Source: an uncultured Clostridia bacterium (GTDB lineage: Bacteria > Bacillota > Clostridia > Christensenellales > UBA1242). Taken from it: 37,061 bases of DNA. This document shows, one piece after another, positions 19,901 through 24,977 of the stretch. The notes beneath the pieces were generated by a model. That model saw only the letters and a program-made list of their open reading frames with translations, was not told the origin of the DNA and did not search any database. Positions within the stretch are counted from its first letter, which is position 1. Each line of letters opens with the position of its first letter. Location of the stretch: NCBI GenBank assembly GCA_944372445.1, contig CALVZE010000001.1, positions 114,199 to 151,259 of the forward strand, read 5' to 3'. The position numbers and the translations under genes are program-made.

Positions 19901-21035
19901 AACATCAAATGACGAAATTGGCGTAAGCACACTGCGAGGGCGGTTTAATGAATTGCTTGGAGAAAATGGTGTGACGATTTCAGAATTAGGAACAATTTAT
20001 GAGATTTCAGATGATAACAGTATAACACCACTCACCTCTATAACTCTTCCTTCCGATGACACAAGTGCTGTAAACAGCAGATTGCTATATCGAGTAACAG
20101 TAGTTGACGGAACTATAAATAACTACATTTTCAATATGACAATTTTGAAGGATAAGGCAAATCAAGATATCGAAACCGAATATGTGTTCAACCTTAATTC
20201 TTCCACGCTTGGCACTTCTGGGGAAATTAGTTTGCCTTTAAGCGGGCTAAGAGCAGAGATTGCTTCTAAATTAAACATCTTGCAAAGAAATCTTGTGTTA
20301 TCTACGGGAGATGGAGTGAATATTGTGACATATTCCTTCACTCCTTTGGAACCTATCATCAACTACGACTATTTCTTTATCAAGTTAATTGCGCAAGATA
20401 GCTCAAATCCTGATTTTGAAAAAACGATTTATATACTTGCAAAAAACACGATAAACATAAGAACGAACACCCTAACTATCATCATCAACAATTTCAACGG
20501 TTCGTCAATAAGCGCCAACACTTTGAAAGAGAAAATAAATGTAGGCTTAGGCTGGACCGATGTAAAGAGTTCAGCGTTGTATCTTATCGAAAATGATAGA
20601 GCTAATGTTAAACTCAGCGAATTATCAGTGTCTAGCACAACTTTTGTTTTGCGAAATGAATTTTACTATGAAGCGGAAAATTCTGCTGGAATCATCACAA
20701 GAGCGGTTATATCGGCAACTATTGTAGGCTATCCAACGGCTGATGTGATTGGAGATGAGAACATTATCAATGTTGATTACAGCGTTGTCAATGAGAACGG
20801 AACAGTTAAACTTAGTTTTGACAAAGATATGCTTCATGCAAAATTGTCAACTGTTATTGGAACGACCGTTGACAGCGTGAAAAATCTGACAAGCATTGAA
20901 GATAGTTATCAAGTGGAGATTTCTGGTGACGGCGACTATGCATTTATGGTTAAAGCAGTTATTAACTCTCAAACAGACACACCTGAGGAGAGGAATGTCA
21001 TAATTTTAGCTCTTAATGTTGAGGTGGAGGAATGA
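7911..21035 (+). CDS. Giant membrane-anchored extracellular protein, 4374 residues, of unknown function
   Basis: One unbroken frame of 13,125 bases, about 480 kDa. The start is the ATG at 7911, with AGGAGAG upstream. Residues 1-10 are basic (KKKRK), followed by one hydrophobic helix (about 11-33) with no clear signal-peptidase site, so it is probably a signal anchor with the rest outside the cell. The remainder is rich in N, S, T, D, E and Y, poor in cysteine (I noticed only about five), and shows alternating strand-like and turn-like stretches throughout, as in chains of Ig-like or other beta-sandwich domains. I recognise no enzyme motif. There is no LPXTG sorting signal, no C-terminal membrane helix and no SLH or cell-wall-binding repeat; the chain simply ends in an acidic tail. 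The last 700 or so residues contain a degenerate repeat of about 90 residues. The stop codon overlaps the start of the cardiolipin synthase-like gene. A stalk, adhesin or surface fibre is the likeliest role, but this is inference. Confidence 0.9.
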   Translation: MKKKRKAMALWKVILITISSIIGLIGVTVLALYIKGDFNDNPIYPESGIFFVLDGNEKYNQDLGVLETAESFSLTLSTSTEDVNRKTVKLSLPTGTRETIRENGYLDNGIIRVPETVQLDRAFTVELSTSPTDNHIAGGLTSITATSTYPTIDPQTVYINVDVPVESIEVFCYDAEDATKEPLKDIFVGSYFNVGVNYSPERSEKVFGREETKYVFYDFTTNNLEFDYISQTFHAIKVSNGAFDDIEVRVFSNSEYEKEFLAGFEGNPSEFKTQEEYIEFNTAALNFMKDKGEASYKTATISNIAVKEISVNSFVVSNENFNAKVDKKFNLALNSALPEFDGNLGVVIRDEEENILNSVYAGGVGIALCSKNENNEYIDISGGEVLEVAIRAIGDYNEENGTYSYIYSYDSEGNLEGATITRKTSEEIEALGNFTPNLPEVTADGQEVEVVYYFFLPSRNVGAVAGNYNFSLSSSATTSADFIVALFLEKEGNYQLFLAENQKIETLSHINVNFENSIESDISWKEGTDILKIVYDSDSNLSDSIELSELINLPAENVYQTTRYFLMFENGASQPDGFNAIALGNGYSYTNGKDFNITVPGGATAGNNVYLYELPSTNLSALSGYDKTLYLVFATVRTNADGELTDGNGNILTDGARYKIMMISDVKSLEIEATIPLEQIASSLSLTSTENEIYLDNNQILLPSVLAEEETFKFIISTNNEDSFAQLRDLYNAGDLRIEFRQTANGEVVDFIVASSDITASKTELSGNIVVYENFNNIEGVSLTPYLVYNNGKRVQEREITIDYGGARNSFTLYKQSVADAKYAFQTAEEAPTFPNDEQNTIDVVFNLTTRTILWTDEAEAIELEELNNRLSVILYDTKGKVIRTNVASYTLTEEPVSGDRVITIINNAISQFLSTDGKEITTTVKATYRNAGMADSAELDAIYFTVQSEGVSKIEYDSTDGATPPTEDQYVEFSTQAGGTIKIEKYLVDDSFISMSNLVRVYRKNENGEDQLIDEGLKFTLNRADMTGFDTKDFESLFYIDADKNLEKSKNVTNAGITNGIIKLGNKSAYDTNTIDNSLVASYTDPIYSFKMISALAKDVRLVFDITDDSGLVNLKLELTLKKNIDYSPLLETYANEKGYSDYLLYGDDDEIRIFGAEGTNTPFSLDTYLKVFNVKNGKEGATTWNGNLHVKADTGIVVPSNGENESDVWIESGGNILFKDVTKRETGSATFYYKGENPYGLSITIEFVLSPNYAYVQSKDYINLYSLTGGEENLSNYYVLYRATDLIDYIRGGSDIDEAPTPISKSPFKYSDENSLIHIELSDGTITRITRKNFEASLGATVSNDIPLAPNRDDAPISEEAYALMFKLADDSYELLDKENKFVSDLPFNVGYGGRGAEGVNTLLNSIIDGASSTDYRVLATSTGYELVLLEGGGYDLVENGTYNLGDYWTYEYQGEGIYSPDSKSIKVQALNNFNINGELTFINTTENNVDKIKVATRLTKIGLEYVVYSENYPYNIITGTMSDLVENDIKEEIEAGQELQILYIGTTEENAEKVGFHLLNSDNISSCNLAIEQVTEGYENLISIVEKADETGINDTIKLNSMIDINKDVYAVLKLTLTITTNGGQQLSTDIFYRIRITPNYTFVSDVTYPYNNSAEYITSFIDNEEGLMFNVDFEEKFTSQNASLSVVGKTRFPDVKDIDNDNIIGELNYIYTIYSVKVNDEELSDYSAYLSFNLERIEDGYLVGTLTELGRNAIIEVKVARTIENVANSEKVYTLILNNSPSYDATIVNTENKELEEDENGNFNDNITVGKGYTYSITLLQNEGDIQTPVVSGVNAHITSDDSEKFLKPFLRETSDDNPINLYTSSGTALPISDTSGFIDMTVEDLTEDKKVTGATLSKDEYKLVTTTIDTSYYIKNEDIRYFTFTQSGSQYELSFTTVASIEEDASFSIGIYTAYANIFDIFFNLDGGYDIKFRDELSGSFASGNDYNISSFIESVMLKADDIPVDIDNIKYVVTTITTASNVVYDNASETFVASDFILITDDNNSNKVFRVTGFNEDFTALITATIENSYSFTFEIKFSKSFDNSVIEKTSTLKIYAQDSNVLKVKEGDIYDALGVFGVREYLNNGVAGDSLSEIDEFAFSNGNTEYEFTAENVAEIENFVLDLTLSYSFGGKEMFTFTIEYNYTVLPNVDLSFNYPNPENLEKTTFTSEYVDNNETIDNYFNSVPKFSDSKTIIDNSEYYRVHIDKLGEGSDYYYDIAIYVEEINNAVLTVNNTTTISSAGLVGSATNRTGEMPNYSFKFSLNNLSQVGTITFSIVVNEVTDYYYVTVNNNNNVTVETNATNLVENEYERIYVEDIAGSTDSYLYSLNRMLKYEFGESASGTYYLRFENGVENFVHEVAVEDTGIVVVEDMGRSYTGFNLQGVYLSQEDAENKTKVITDTSSIFLTSPYLTNRIVLKYAGYVVSKDVASIYLRQGNTGASTPMEKVEINTVLNNKQEYNIFYQYSYNESAQYSTNSTYATKLTVKFDVTSSVQNHYEEIITGQDVSLLSLTGFGITNTETGEIYTASEIEANNAFLTLQIYGFSGNEIVEGSDLEALHNDLISGTALVAQGQRFKTGLNPRYGMNLNETSGSITSNYLTLTTVGSTQRPNDYKITAQGAGNIGNFVAMKLTYTTTVGENSYSESADLLFKVLPAYQVEFTAESSSGGTVYGNDMMIGNTNYSTNSSNNPFNIVNADTKGNGKTGQFYLYSTTGTPVLRVYRINKNGTVTDNTNLSNRFTYTFCENAESGYNTYEEDSLGQGLYLSLSKESWSKKADGSHTYYETNTELSSPATSISFTANKINIGARYYYIDAVDSFGYNIRFYFVIKAEINPVVQEVNTYDVKEGDVIQIGAQYRTVTMQQGKVTADYAGDGTEKAEFDYYFAYELQNVNIENNPPQISVNGKVISLGGTPEDIDEAKAEGYTYSYYYIDSEGESHLTDNYDSVSADSADNSATLYLNTAGMSNTNTSKIFSVTYNNATLSPLHSDSEYNDPGFNKDKGGLNVTLSGFEAYTFYKPETSVAIPYIEGHSIFGKHTSNVNDVEVASISFEYNGTEVKLDGSKYYNSEQSTPGNTDKTGSKKLITTENYMIDNDNNIITGWSAITSDNKTTYTVPTLPGYLYGTSMVVDGVTMVIRLEKTGSDSDTDYAELRINLNVSRSQQTTLTKSNYLDTDSIDDSSFGDDGKVYNDTLEIVLEPNAEVSYAISAKDTTPSKSEFKTLKNNRNYTHVEYVRISTIGTEGAKGKTYYVHIDSSEKPEGVTFRYGGSTINVNTSNTESLTGFTLDTISGKPITLRIESASELNSQNYTTRNFYTIIEENGQDYHNNHSVRLYTLANSITTTAEYGVSHYYSVSGGTDSDAYTYYVISASSWASGLAYSSGNEGGNLSNPHPISSRPYYYSYSINTDGGSARGASVDKMGTITTGTNFNIQTNYIEVDITLHVAGADGLFEDEIGIELGTVRFHLNVSTGRGIVLNNATGIYALGSNTLVTLNGDTVQAFGSASTGNFSVSSLPSRTIVVPAGEKINFTDYLSSTGSNSSFRIVKENTSDRYSNWNNEDSHTYSNSGQYKSVYVESYVSGTSINYEVINVTVIAYNKNNVERKALAVDVNGGENKTLGALLGGTIYLAEDVDAGVFGDSALSNGAVVTDTNLNSTTSKVKTIKVISVIDDAVNYYEVTLLFYSSTESYDVALTSRTNYDLFTLFENASSVYAINNNNKLVDMKNESLTETSGLAERVYYVVDSDGKVTKYEVTYYIYNSSENQDAIYWYHGEVTREEVIASMLGDEYSEGTSYDEANYTLYQLSSNNMMTKVDVSDNIEMGELNNNRANINFLLATKNEQEETSYKYYIYTFYYYTASATFNVATSYSSGYALSNLNDLVTNHFNLSMIGSASWYIFENGDIISQPVIELTASIANNGVITKAFYVNINNTYYLVEVNFHCSLRTYNDTMTTSNDEIGVSTLRGRFNELLGENGVTISELGTIYEISDDNSITPLTSITLPSDDTSAVNSRLLYRVTVVDGTINNYIFNMTILKDKANQDIETEYVFNLNSSTLGTSGEISLPLSGLRAEIASKLNILQRNLVLSTGDGVNIVTYSFTPLEPIINYDYFFIKLIAQDSSNPDFEKTIYILAKNTINIRTNTLTIIINNFNGSSISANTLKEKINVGLGWTDVKSSALYLIENDRANVKLSELSVSSTTFVLRNEFYYEAENSAGIITRAVISATIVGYPTADVIGDENIINVDYSVVNENGTVKLSFDKDMLHAKLSTVIGTTVDSVKNLTSIEDSYQVEISGDGDYAFMVKAVINSQTDTPEERNVIILALNVEVEE
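19060..21032 (+). repeat. Degenerate protein-level repeat array at the C-terminus of the giant protein
   Basis: The translation shows a recurring beta-strand ending of the type YxVxxxFY followed by a variable S/T/N-rich stretch and then an L-x-L/F segment. Strand endings lie near 19070, 19290, 19580, 19850, 20120, 20420, 20680 and 20990, a spacing of roughly 75-100 residues. The repeat is not visible in the DNA, so the copies are old. Confidence 0.5.
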
Positions 21036-22483
21036 ATGCATGGTTTTGGGTATTCGTTGCCACCTACTCATTAAATTTTCTCCTCTTCCTTTCCATGGTG
21101 TTTTTGGAACGAAAAAAATTTACCACCATTGTCTGCTGGACCACCATTCTCACCATTCTTCCGATTGTCGGTTATGTCTTTTATATCGTGATGGGCAATG
21201 GACTTTCGATAAGAACAAGGCGAATGATAAGAAAACACAAACTCTACTATCTCGACTACAATGATGAAATCAAGCGAATACTTTCCATGCAAAATAATGT
21301 GAGAAATGAGCTTAAAGATGACATAGGGCTTGTTAAGTGTTGTTACAACTACGGGAGCATACTTTGTCCAAACAATAGCGTGAAATTCTATCGCTGGGGA
21401 ACGGACAAGATAGCGGACTTAAAAAAAGACCTCATGTCTGCCAAAGAAACGATTAACATGGAGTATTATATCTTTGCTGACGATGAGGCAGGACAAGAGA
21501 TTATGGACATCCTTATAAAGAAAGCGAAAGAGGGTGTTAAGGTTAAGTTTATTTATGACTCAATCGGTTGTCTAGGCGCTCCAAGACGCTTCTTCCGAAA
21601 ACTCAAAAAAGCGGGCGGACAAGTGGCAGAGTTTTTCCCACCTTTTGGGCATATCAGACTTCTTAATTTAAAGATGAACTACCGTAACCACAGAAAGATT
21701 GTCGTAGTTGACGGCAAGATTGGCTATACGGGCGGGATGAATATAAGAAACGACCATATATATGGCACAAGCAAAAAAACTTCTCCATGGCGCGATACTC
21801 ATGTGAGGATTGAAGGCAGTGGTGTCTATATTCTTCAAAATATCTTTTTGAATGACTGGCGTTATACACAAAAAGAGGTCAAGGCGCCAGACGAGTATGT
21901 CAAAGACGGATATTTTCCAAAGGTTAAAAAGAAAGGAGATGTGAATTTACAGATTATCGACTCGGGTCCCGACCTTCCAATACAAAAGATTAAGGAAACC
22001 TATATCAAGATGATAACAAATGCAGAAAAACATGTGGTGATTGAATCGCCCTATTTCGTTCCTGATGAAAGTTTCCTCTCTGCCATAAAAATCGCACTTG
22101 CAAGTGGCGTGAAGGTGGCAATAATAATTCCGATTAAGCCTGACCACAAAGCTATCTTTCATGTGTCAATCTCATATCTCAAAGAGGTGCTGGACCTCGG
22201 CGCAGATGTCTATCTTTATAAGGGCTTTTTGCATAGCAAAGCACTTCTTGTCGATGACAACAAACTTTCAATTGGAACTTGTAACACAGACAATCGCTCC
22301 TTTGCGCTTAACTTTGAAGATACAGTCATAATGTATTCCAAGGAATTAACCGCAGAATACGGACGAAGTGTGATGGAAGACATGAGAAATTCGGTAAAAA
22401 TTGACGAGCAGTATTACAAAGAAAGACGCTGGTATACTAAGTTTTTGCAGGCTATATATAGGCTAGGCGCACCGATTTTGTAA
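21032..22483 (+). CDS. cls: Cardiolipin synthase-like phospholipase D family enzyme
   Basis: A 483-residue membrane enzyme that would condense two phosphatidylglycerol molecules to cardiolipin and glycerol. Two N-terminal membrane segments (about 4-25 and 31-54) are followed by two HKD motifs: H220-x-K222-x4-D227 (NHRKIVVVDG) and H401-x-K403-x4-D408 (LHSKALLVDD), each followed by the family's GG or GTCN turn. Length and order fit bacterial Cls. The ATG lies inside the last codons of the giant gene (an ATGA overlap), and GGTGGAGG just before it is a strong ribosome site, so translation is coupled. A related PLD-family phosphatidyltransferase with another acceptor is possible. A hairpin terminator follows. 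Confidence 0.93.
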   Translation: MNAWFWVFVATYSLNFLLFLSMVFLERKKFTTIVCWTTILTILPIVGYVFYIVMGNGLSIRTRRMIRKHKLYYLDYNDEIKRILSMQNNVRNELKDDIGLVKCCYNYGSILCPNNSVKFYRWGTDKIADLKKDLMSAKETINMEYYIFADDEAGQEIMDILIKKAKEGVKVKFIYDSIGCLGAPRRFFRKLKKAGGQVAEFFPPFGHIRLLNLKMNYRNHRKIVVVDGKIGYTGGMNIRNDHIYGTSKKTSPWRDTHVRIEGSGVYILQNIFLNDWRYTQKEVKAPDEYVKDGYFPKVKKKGDVNLQIIDSGPDLPIQKIKETYIKMITNAEKHVVIESPYFVPDESFLSAIKIALASGVKVAIIIPIKPDHKAIFHVSISYLKEVLDLGADVYLYKGFLHSKALLVDDNKLSIGTCNTDNRSFALNFEDTVIMYSKELTAEYGRSVMEDMRNSVKIDEQYYKERRWYTKFLQAIYRLGAPIL

Positions 22484-22506
22484 AAGTGATTTTCTTACGT
22501 AAAAAT

Positions 22507-22549
22507 AAAATTTTGGATGATAATGTGAATTGTTAATCCAAAATTTTTT
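22507..22549 (+). terminator. Terminator after the giant protein-cls operon
   Basis: A perfect 12-base-pair stem, 22507-22518 with 22536-22547, loop of 17 bases, ending in six Ts. Confidence 0.75.
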
Positions 22550-22628
22550 AATATATTATTTTAAATGTCTAGTTTTTGCACACGCTTCTCATATTGTTGA
22601 CAATAATTGATATAAAAGTCGAAAGCAA

Positions 22629-22677
22629 TGTGTAAATGTGGATAAAATGTGGATAACTCATGTGCAAATGTGGATAA
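22629..22677 (+). promoter_or_regulatory. Cluster of DnaA boxes
   Basis: Three perfect consensus DnaA boxes, TGTGGATAA (complement of TTATCCACA), lie in the same direction at 22637-22645, 22648-22656 and 22669-22677. Two partial copies, TGTGTAAAT at 22629 and TGTGCAAAT at 22661, sit between them, and a weaker match (AGTGGAAAA) is at 22689. They end 33 bases before the -35 box of the next gene. An A/T-rich stretch (22700-22745) follows. This could be a DnaA-controlled promoter, a DnaA titration site or part of a replication origin. Confidence 0.8.
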
Positions 22678-22710
22678 CTCTATGAAAAAGTGGAAAAATC
22701 CTTAATTTAT

Positions 22711-22739
22711 TTGGAAAAAATAATAAAAATGATTAAAAT
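22711..22739 (+). promoter_or_regulatory. Promoter downstream of the DnaA boxes
   Basis: TTGGAA at 22711-22716, a 17-base spacer and TAAAAT at 22734-22739. Transcription would start near 22746, and TAGGAGA follows before the ATG at 22758. Confidence 0.65.
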
Positions 22740-22757
22740 AAAGACATAGGAGAAAGC

Positions 22758-23303
22758 ATGGATTATAAAAATTTTATTGACAGAGATAAGGCGTATCAAG
22801 GTTTTGTTAAATATCGCCGTCAGATTATGGACGCAAGCGAAAAGGGGAAGTTTGATGAGGTTTTTACAGACATAGGCACAAGGGCGCTTGAAGGCGATGC
22901 GATTGCACAGGATGTTATGGCATATTTCTATAACAAAGGACTGCCGAAATATTTAAAGCCTCATTACAGCCTGTATCTTTCTTGGCAAATTTTGTCCTCA
23001 GCAAATGGTAATTGTTTTGCTATGGAAAAAACAGAGTATATTATCAAGTATGCCCTAGACACCATTTTTGATTCCGATGAGGTTTTAAAACAGGCGATTA
23101 TCAATGGTAATATCAATAAGGATAACGCACTGTATGTCATTACAAATTTAATATGTGAAAGCATGGTGGACATGCTAGGCATTAACGCCAAAAAGCTTAT
23201 CGACATTCAAGGCGCCATGAAATATTCGCCTGAGATTAACAGGCTTTTTACGCTTGCCATGGAAAGGTCAGTGCCTGTCGTTGTAGAATATTTAGTAAGC
23301 TAG
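22758..23303 (+). CDS. Hypothetical protein, 181 residues, behind DnaA boxes
   Basis: I do not recognise a family. The protein is soluble and predicted to be nearly all helical. Residues about 45-75 (the GDAIAQDVMAYFYNKG stretch) resemble the helix-turn-helix pairs of Sel1/TPR-like repeats, which would point to a protein-binding scaffold, but only one such unit is visible. The start is supported by AGGAGA six bases upstream. Its promoter is directly preceded by the DnaA-box cluster, so expression may follow the replication cycle. The next gene begins 50 bases downstream with its own promoter. Confidence 0.75.
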   Translation: MDYKNFIDRDKAYQGFVKYRRQIMDASEKGKFDEVFTDIGTRALEGDAIAQDVMAYFYNKGLPKYLKPHYSLYLSWQILSSANGNCFAMEKTEYIIKYALDTIFDSDEVLKQAIINGNINKDNALYVITNLICESMVDMLGINAKKLIDIQGAMKYSPEINRLFTLAMERSVPVVVEYLVS

Positions 23304-23306
23304 CTA

Positions 23307-23335
23307 TTGACAAAGGCTAACTTTTGTGCTATCGT
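23307..23335 (+). promoter_or_regulatory. Promoter of the 195-residue hypothetical gene
   Basis: TTGACA (23307-23312), a 17-base spacer and an extended -10, TGC followed by TATCGT (23330-23335). The -10 core is weak, but the TG element and perfect -35 make up for it. The expected start near 23342 leaves a leader of about 12 bases with the ribosome site. Confidence 0.6.
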
Positions 23336-23353
23336 TTTAGTGCGAGGCAGGTT

Positions 23354-23941
23354 GTGAAAATTTATTTAATAGAAGAACATCAAAATCAAGTTAAAGAGCG
23401 AACCGTAAGTGGCTTTTTTTCAAAACACTATGTCAATTATGTATATGTTGAGAAAAAACCACAAACGCTTTTTAATATGGAAGTTTTTACAAAAATAAAA
23501 GAACTTCTAGACGAAAAAAAGCTGAAAGGCAATGATTTTTCCATTTGTATAGAAGGTGGCTATTTCAAATTGAAAAACGGTTACTTTATGGGCGATGTTT
23601 GTGGCATTAAGGATGCAAATGGTATTAGGTTTGGCTTGGGGAATTTGTATGAAATTTCCGAAAATATGTATAACGCAGTTAAGCGCGGAGCTTCACTCGG
23701 TGCCTGCATAAAAAATGTGCAAAAAACTAGGAGCTTTTCAAATCGCAATTACAGCGTGGTTGAGTATCTGACAGGAAACACCTTTAACCGCGGAGATGGC
23801 ATGAGCGTTGCTCTAAGAAACGCTGATGACGCCGAGTATAACGAAAAACCAAAGACGGTAAAATTAATTAAAAGACTGCCAATTAAAAATTTCTATGAAT
23901 TAGATAAAGAGTGCGAAAAAGTTTTAAGAGAAAAGATGTAG
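23354..23941 (+). CDS. Hypothetical protein, 195 residues
   Basis: I do not recognise this protein. The start is taken as the GTG at 23354, preceded by GAGGCAGG; an in-frame TTG at 23324 lies inside the promoter spacer. The N-terminal half is beta-rich with aromatic residues (SGFFSKHYVNYVYVEKK); the middle is glycine-rich (GGYFKLKNGYFMGDVCG). The C-terminal part is basic. There is no signal peptide or membrane helix. Its position just after the DnaA-box gene suggests shared regulation, but it has its own promoter. A hairpin terminator overlaps its stop codon. Confidence 0.75.
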   Translation: MKIYLIEEHQNQVKERTVSGFFSKHYVNYVYVEKKPQTLFNMEVFTKIKELLDEKKLKGNDFSICIEGGYFKLKNGYFMGDVCGIKDANGIRFGLGNLYEISENMYNAVKRGASLGACIKNVQKTRSFSNRNYSVVEYLTGNTFNRGDGMSVALRNADDAEYNEKPKTVKLIKRLPIKNFYELDKECEKVLREKM

Positions 23942-23957
23942 GCATACATCTTTTTTT
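23931..23957 (+). terminator. Terminator overlapping a stop codon
   Basis: A ten-base-pair stem, AAAAGATGTA (23931-23940) with TACATCTTTT (23945-23954), loop GGCA, then further Ts. The TAG stop (23939-23941) lies in the hairpin. Confidence 0.8.
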
Positions 23958-23991
23958 CTTCCTTAACATACATTATTTAATTAATATGCCA

Positions 23992-24118
23992 ATTCTGTCA
24001 TGCTATCGCAAGTAGCGGAATGCCACGCCGTCAAAACATCCAGAAATCAAGCTATATTCGTCATTCTGAGCAAGGACATGAAATGTCCGCTGGCGGAGAA
24101 TCTCAGAAAAACGGCGTT
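23992..24118. repeat. Structured intergenic repeat, copy 1
   Basis: A G/C-richer patch in an A/T-rich gap. It holds a perfect GGACAT-GAA-ATGTCC hairpin (24074-24088), CAGAA/TTCTG inverted arms, and an ACGCCGT (24025-24031) / ACGGCGT (24111-24117) outer inverted pair. About 34 bases from 24041 match the patch at 34648 with few changes. The pattern CGTCATTCTGAGCAAGG resembles small dispersed repeats seen in many bacterial genomes. Confidence 0.5.
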
Positions 24119-24124
24119 ATTTTT

Positions 24125-24955
24125 CTAGAAACACACAATCACGCCTTTTTCTAAGGCGTAGTAACTTGTGAGCGCGCGCATTGGTATAATTTTGATATTT
24201 TGATTTCCGCATGTTTTTTCGATATGATATTTTAACTCTTCCGCTTCATCCTCAGCGTAGCAATGAGATATAATTATCTTTCTGTCTTTATCGCCGTTTA
24301 AAACTTCTTTTATCATCTCTGCGAGTTTTGAAAAGAGGTGTTTACTGCCTATTATCTTCTTAACAATCTTAATTTCACCGTCAACGGCCTTACAAATAGG
24401 TTTAAGAGAGATTGTGCTTGCGATAAGTCCTGCAATTTTACTCATTCTGCCATTATTAACCAAGTTGTCAAAGCGTTGAAGAACAAAAAAGAGGGTGCAG
24501 TTATCGCGATATTTTTCAATCTCAGACACAATTGTATCAAAGTCAAGTCCGTTGTTTATAAGCTCCACAAGTTTGTCAACAATTAAAATTTCTGTTCCGG
24601 ACACTGCCTTAGAGTCAATTACATGGATGTGCGCGGAGTTTGGATGCTCATTTTTTGCAAGCAAGGCAGAGTTATAGCAACCTGAGAGCTTGCTTGTGAT
24701 TGTCACAACAAATGTATAGTCCGCCTTGTCAAACTCCTCTTTAAATGCCTGCGGAGAAGGGCAAGCGCTACTACTTTTTATCTTTGGCGTTTTAAGGTTT
24801 TTGAGCATCTCTTCGATTTTAACATTCCCTTCATCGACATACTCGTTTTCTCCGACATTTATGGTGAGAGGGACGATATTTAGCCCGATTCCCTTTCCCT
24901 CTAAATAGTATTTATCTATATCTGAACAACTGTCCACTATTATTTGATATTTCAT
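24125..24955 (-). CDS. DegV family fatty acid-binding protein
   Basis: A 276-residue cytoplasmic protein of the DegV/FakB family. Members bind one fatty acid and present it to the kinase FakA, which makes acyl-phosphate for phospholipid synthesis. Visible family features are the N-terminal DSCSDI loop, the SSSACPSP loop (about 61-68), TSKLSGCYNSA in the ligand pocket, DSKAVSGTE, and the NNGRMSK stretch. The length is typical. AGGAG lies seven bases before the ATG. It follows the membrane protein gene at 24978-25541 by 22 bases on the same strand and is probably in an operon with it. No FakA is in the window, so the ligand and the partner are inferred from family alone. Confidence 0.93.
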   Translation of the reverse strand: MKYQIIVDSCSDIDKYYLEGKGIGLNIVPLTINVGENEYVDEGNVKIEEMLKNLKTPKIKSSSACPSPQAFKEEFDKADYTFVVTITSKLSGCYNSALLAKNEHPNSAHIHVIDSKAVSGTEILIVDKLVELINNGLDFDTIVSEIEKYRDNCTLFFVLQRFDNLVNNGRMSKIAGLIASTISLKPICKAVDGEIKIVKKIIGSKHLFSKLAEMIKEVLNGDKDRKIIISHCYAEDEAEELKYHIEKTCGNQNIKIIPMRALTSYYALEKGVIVCF

Positions 24956-24977
24956 ATTTAAATCTCCTTAATTTTTA

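Noticed and set aside
7911..21035. LPXTG, SLH, choline-binding or collagen-like motifs in the giant protein
   Set aside because: Read through the translation and found none; only the N-terminal anchor is supported.
22600..22612. TTGACA near 22598 as a promoter for the 22758 gene
   Set aside because: No -10 box lies at the right distance; the pair at 22711-22739 is much better.
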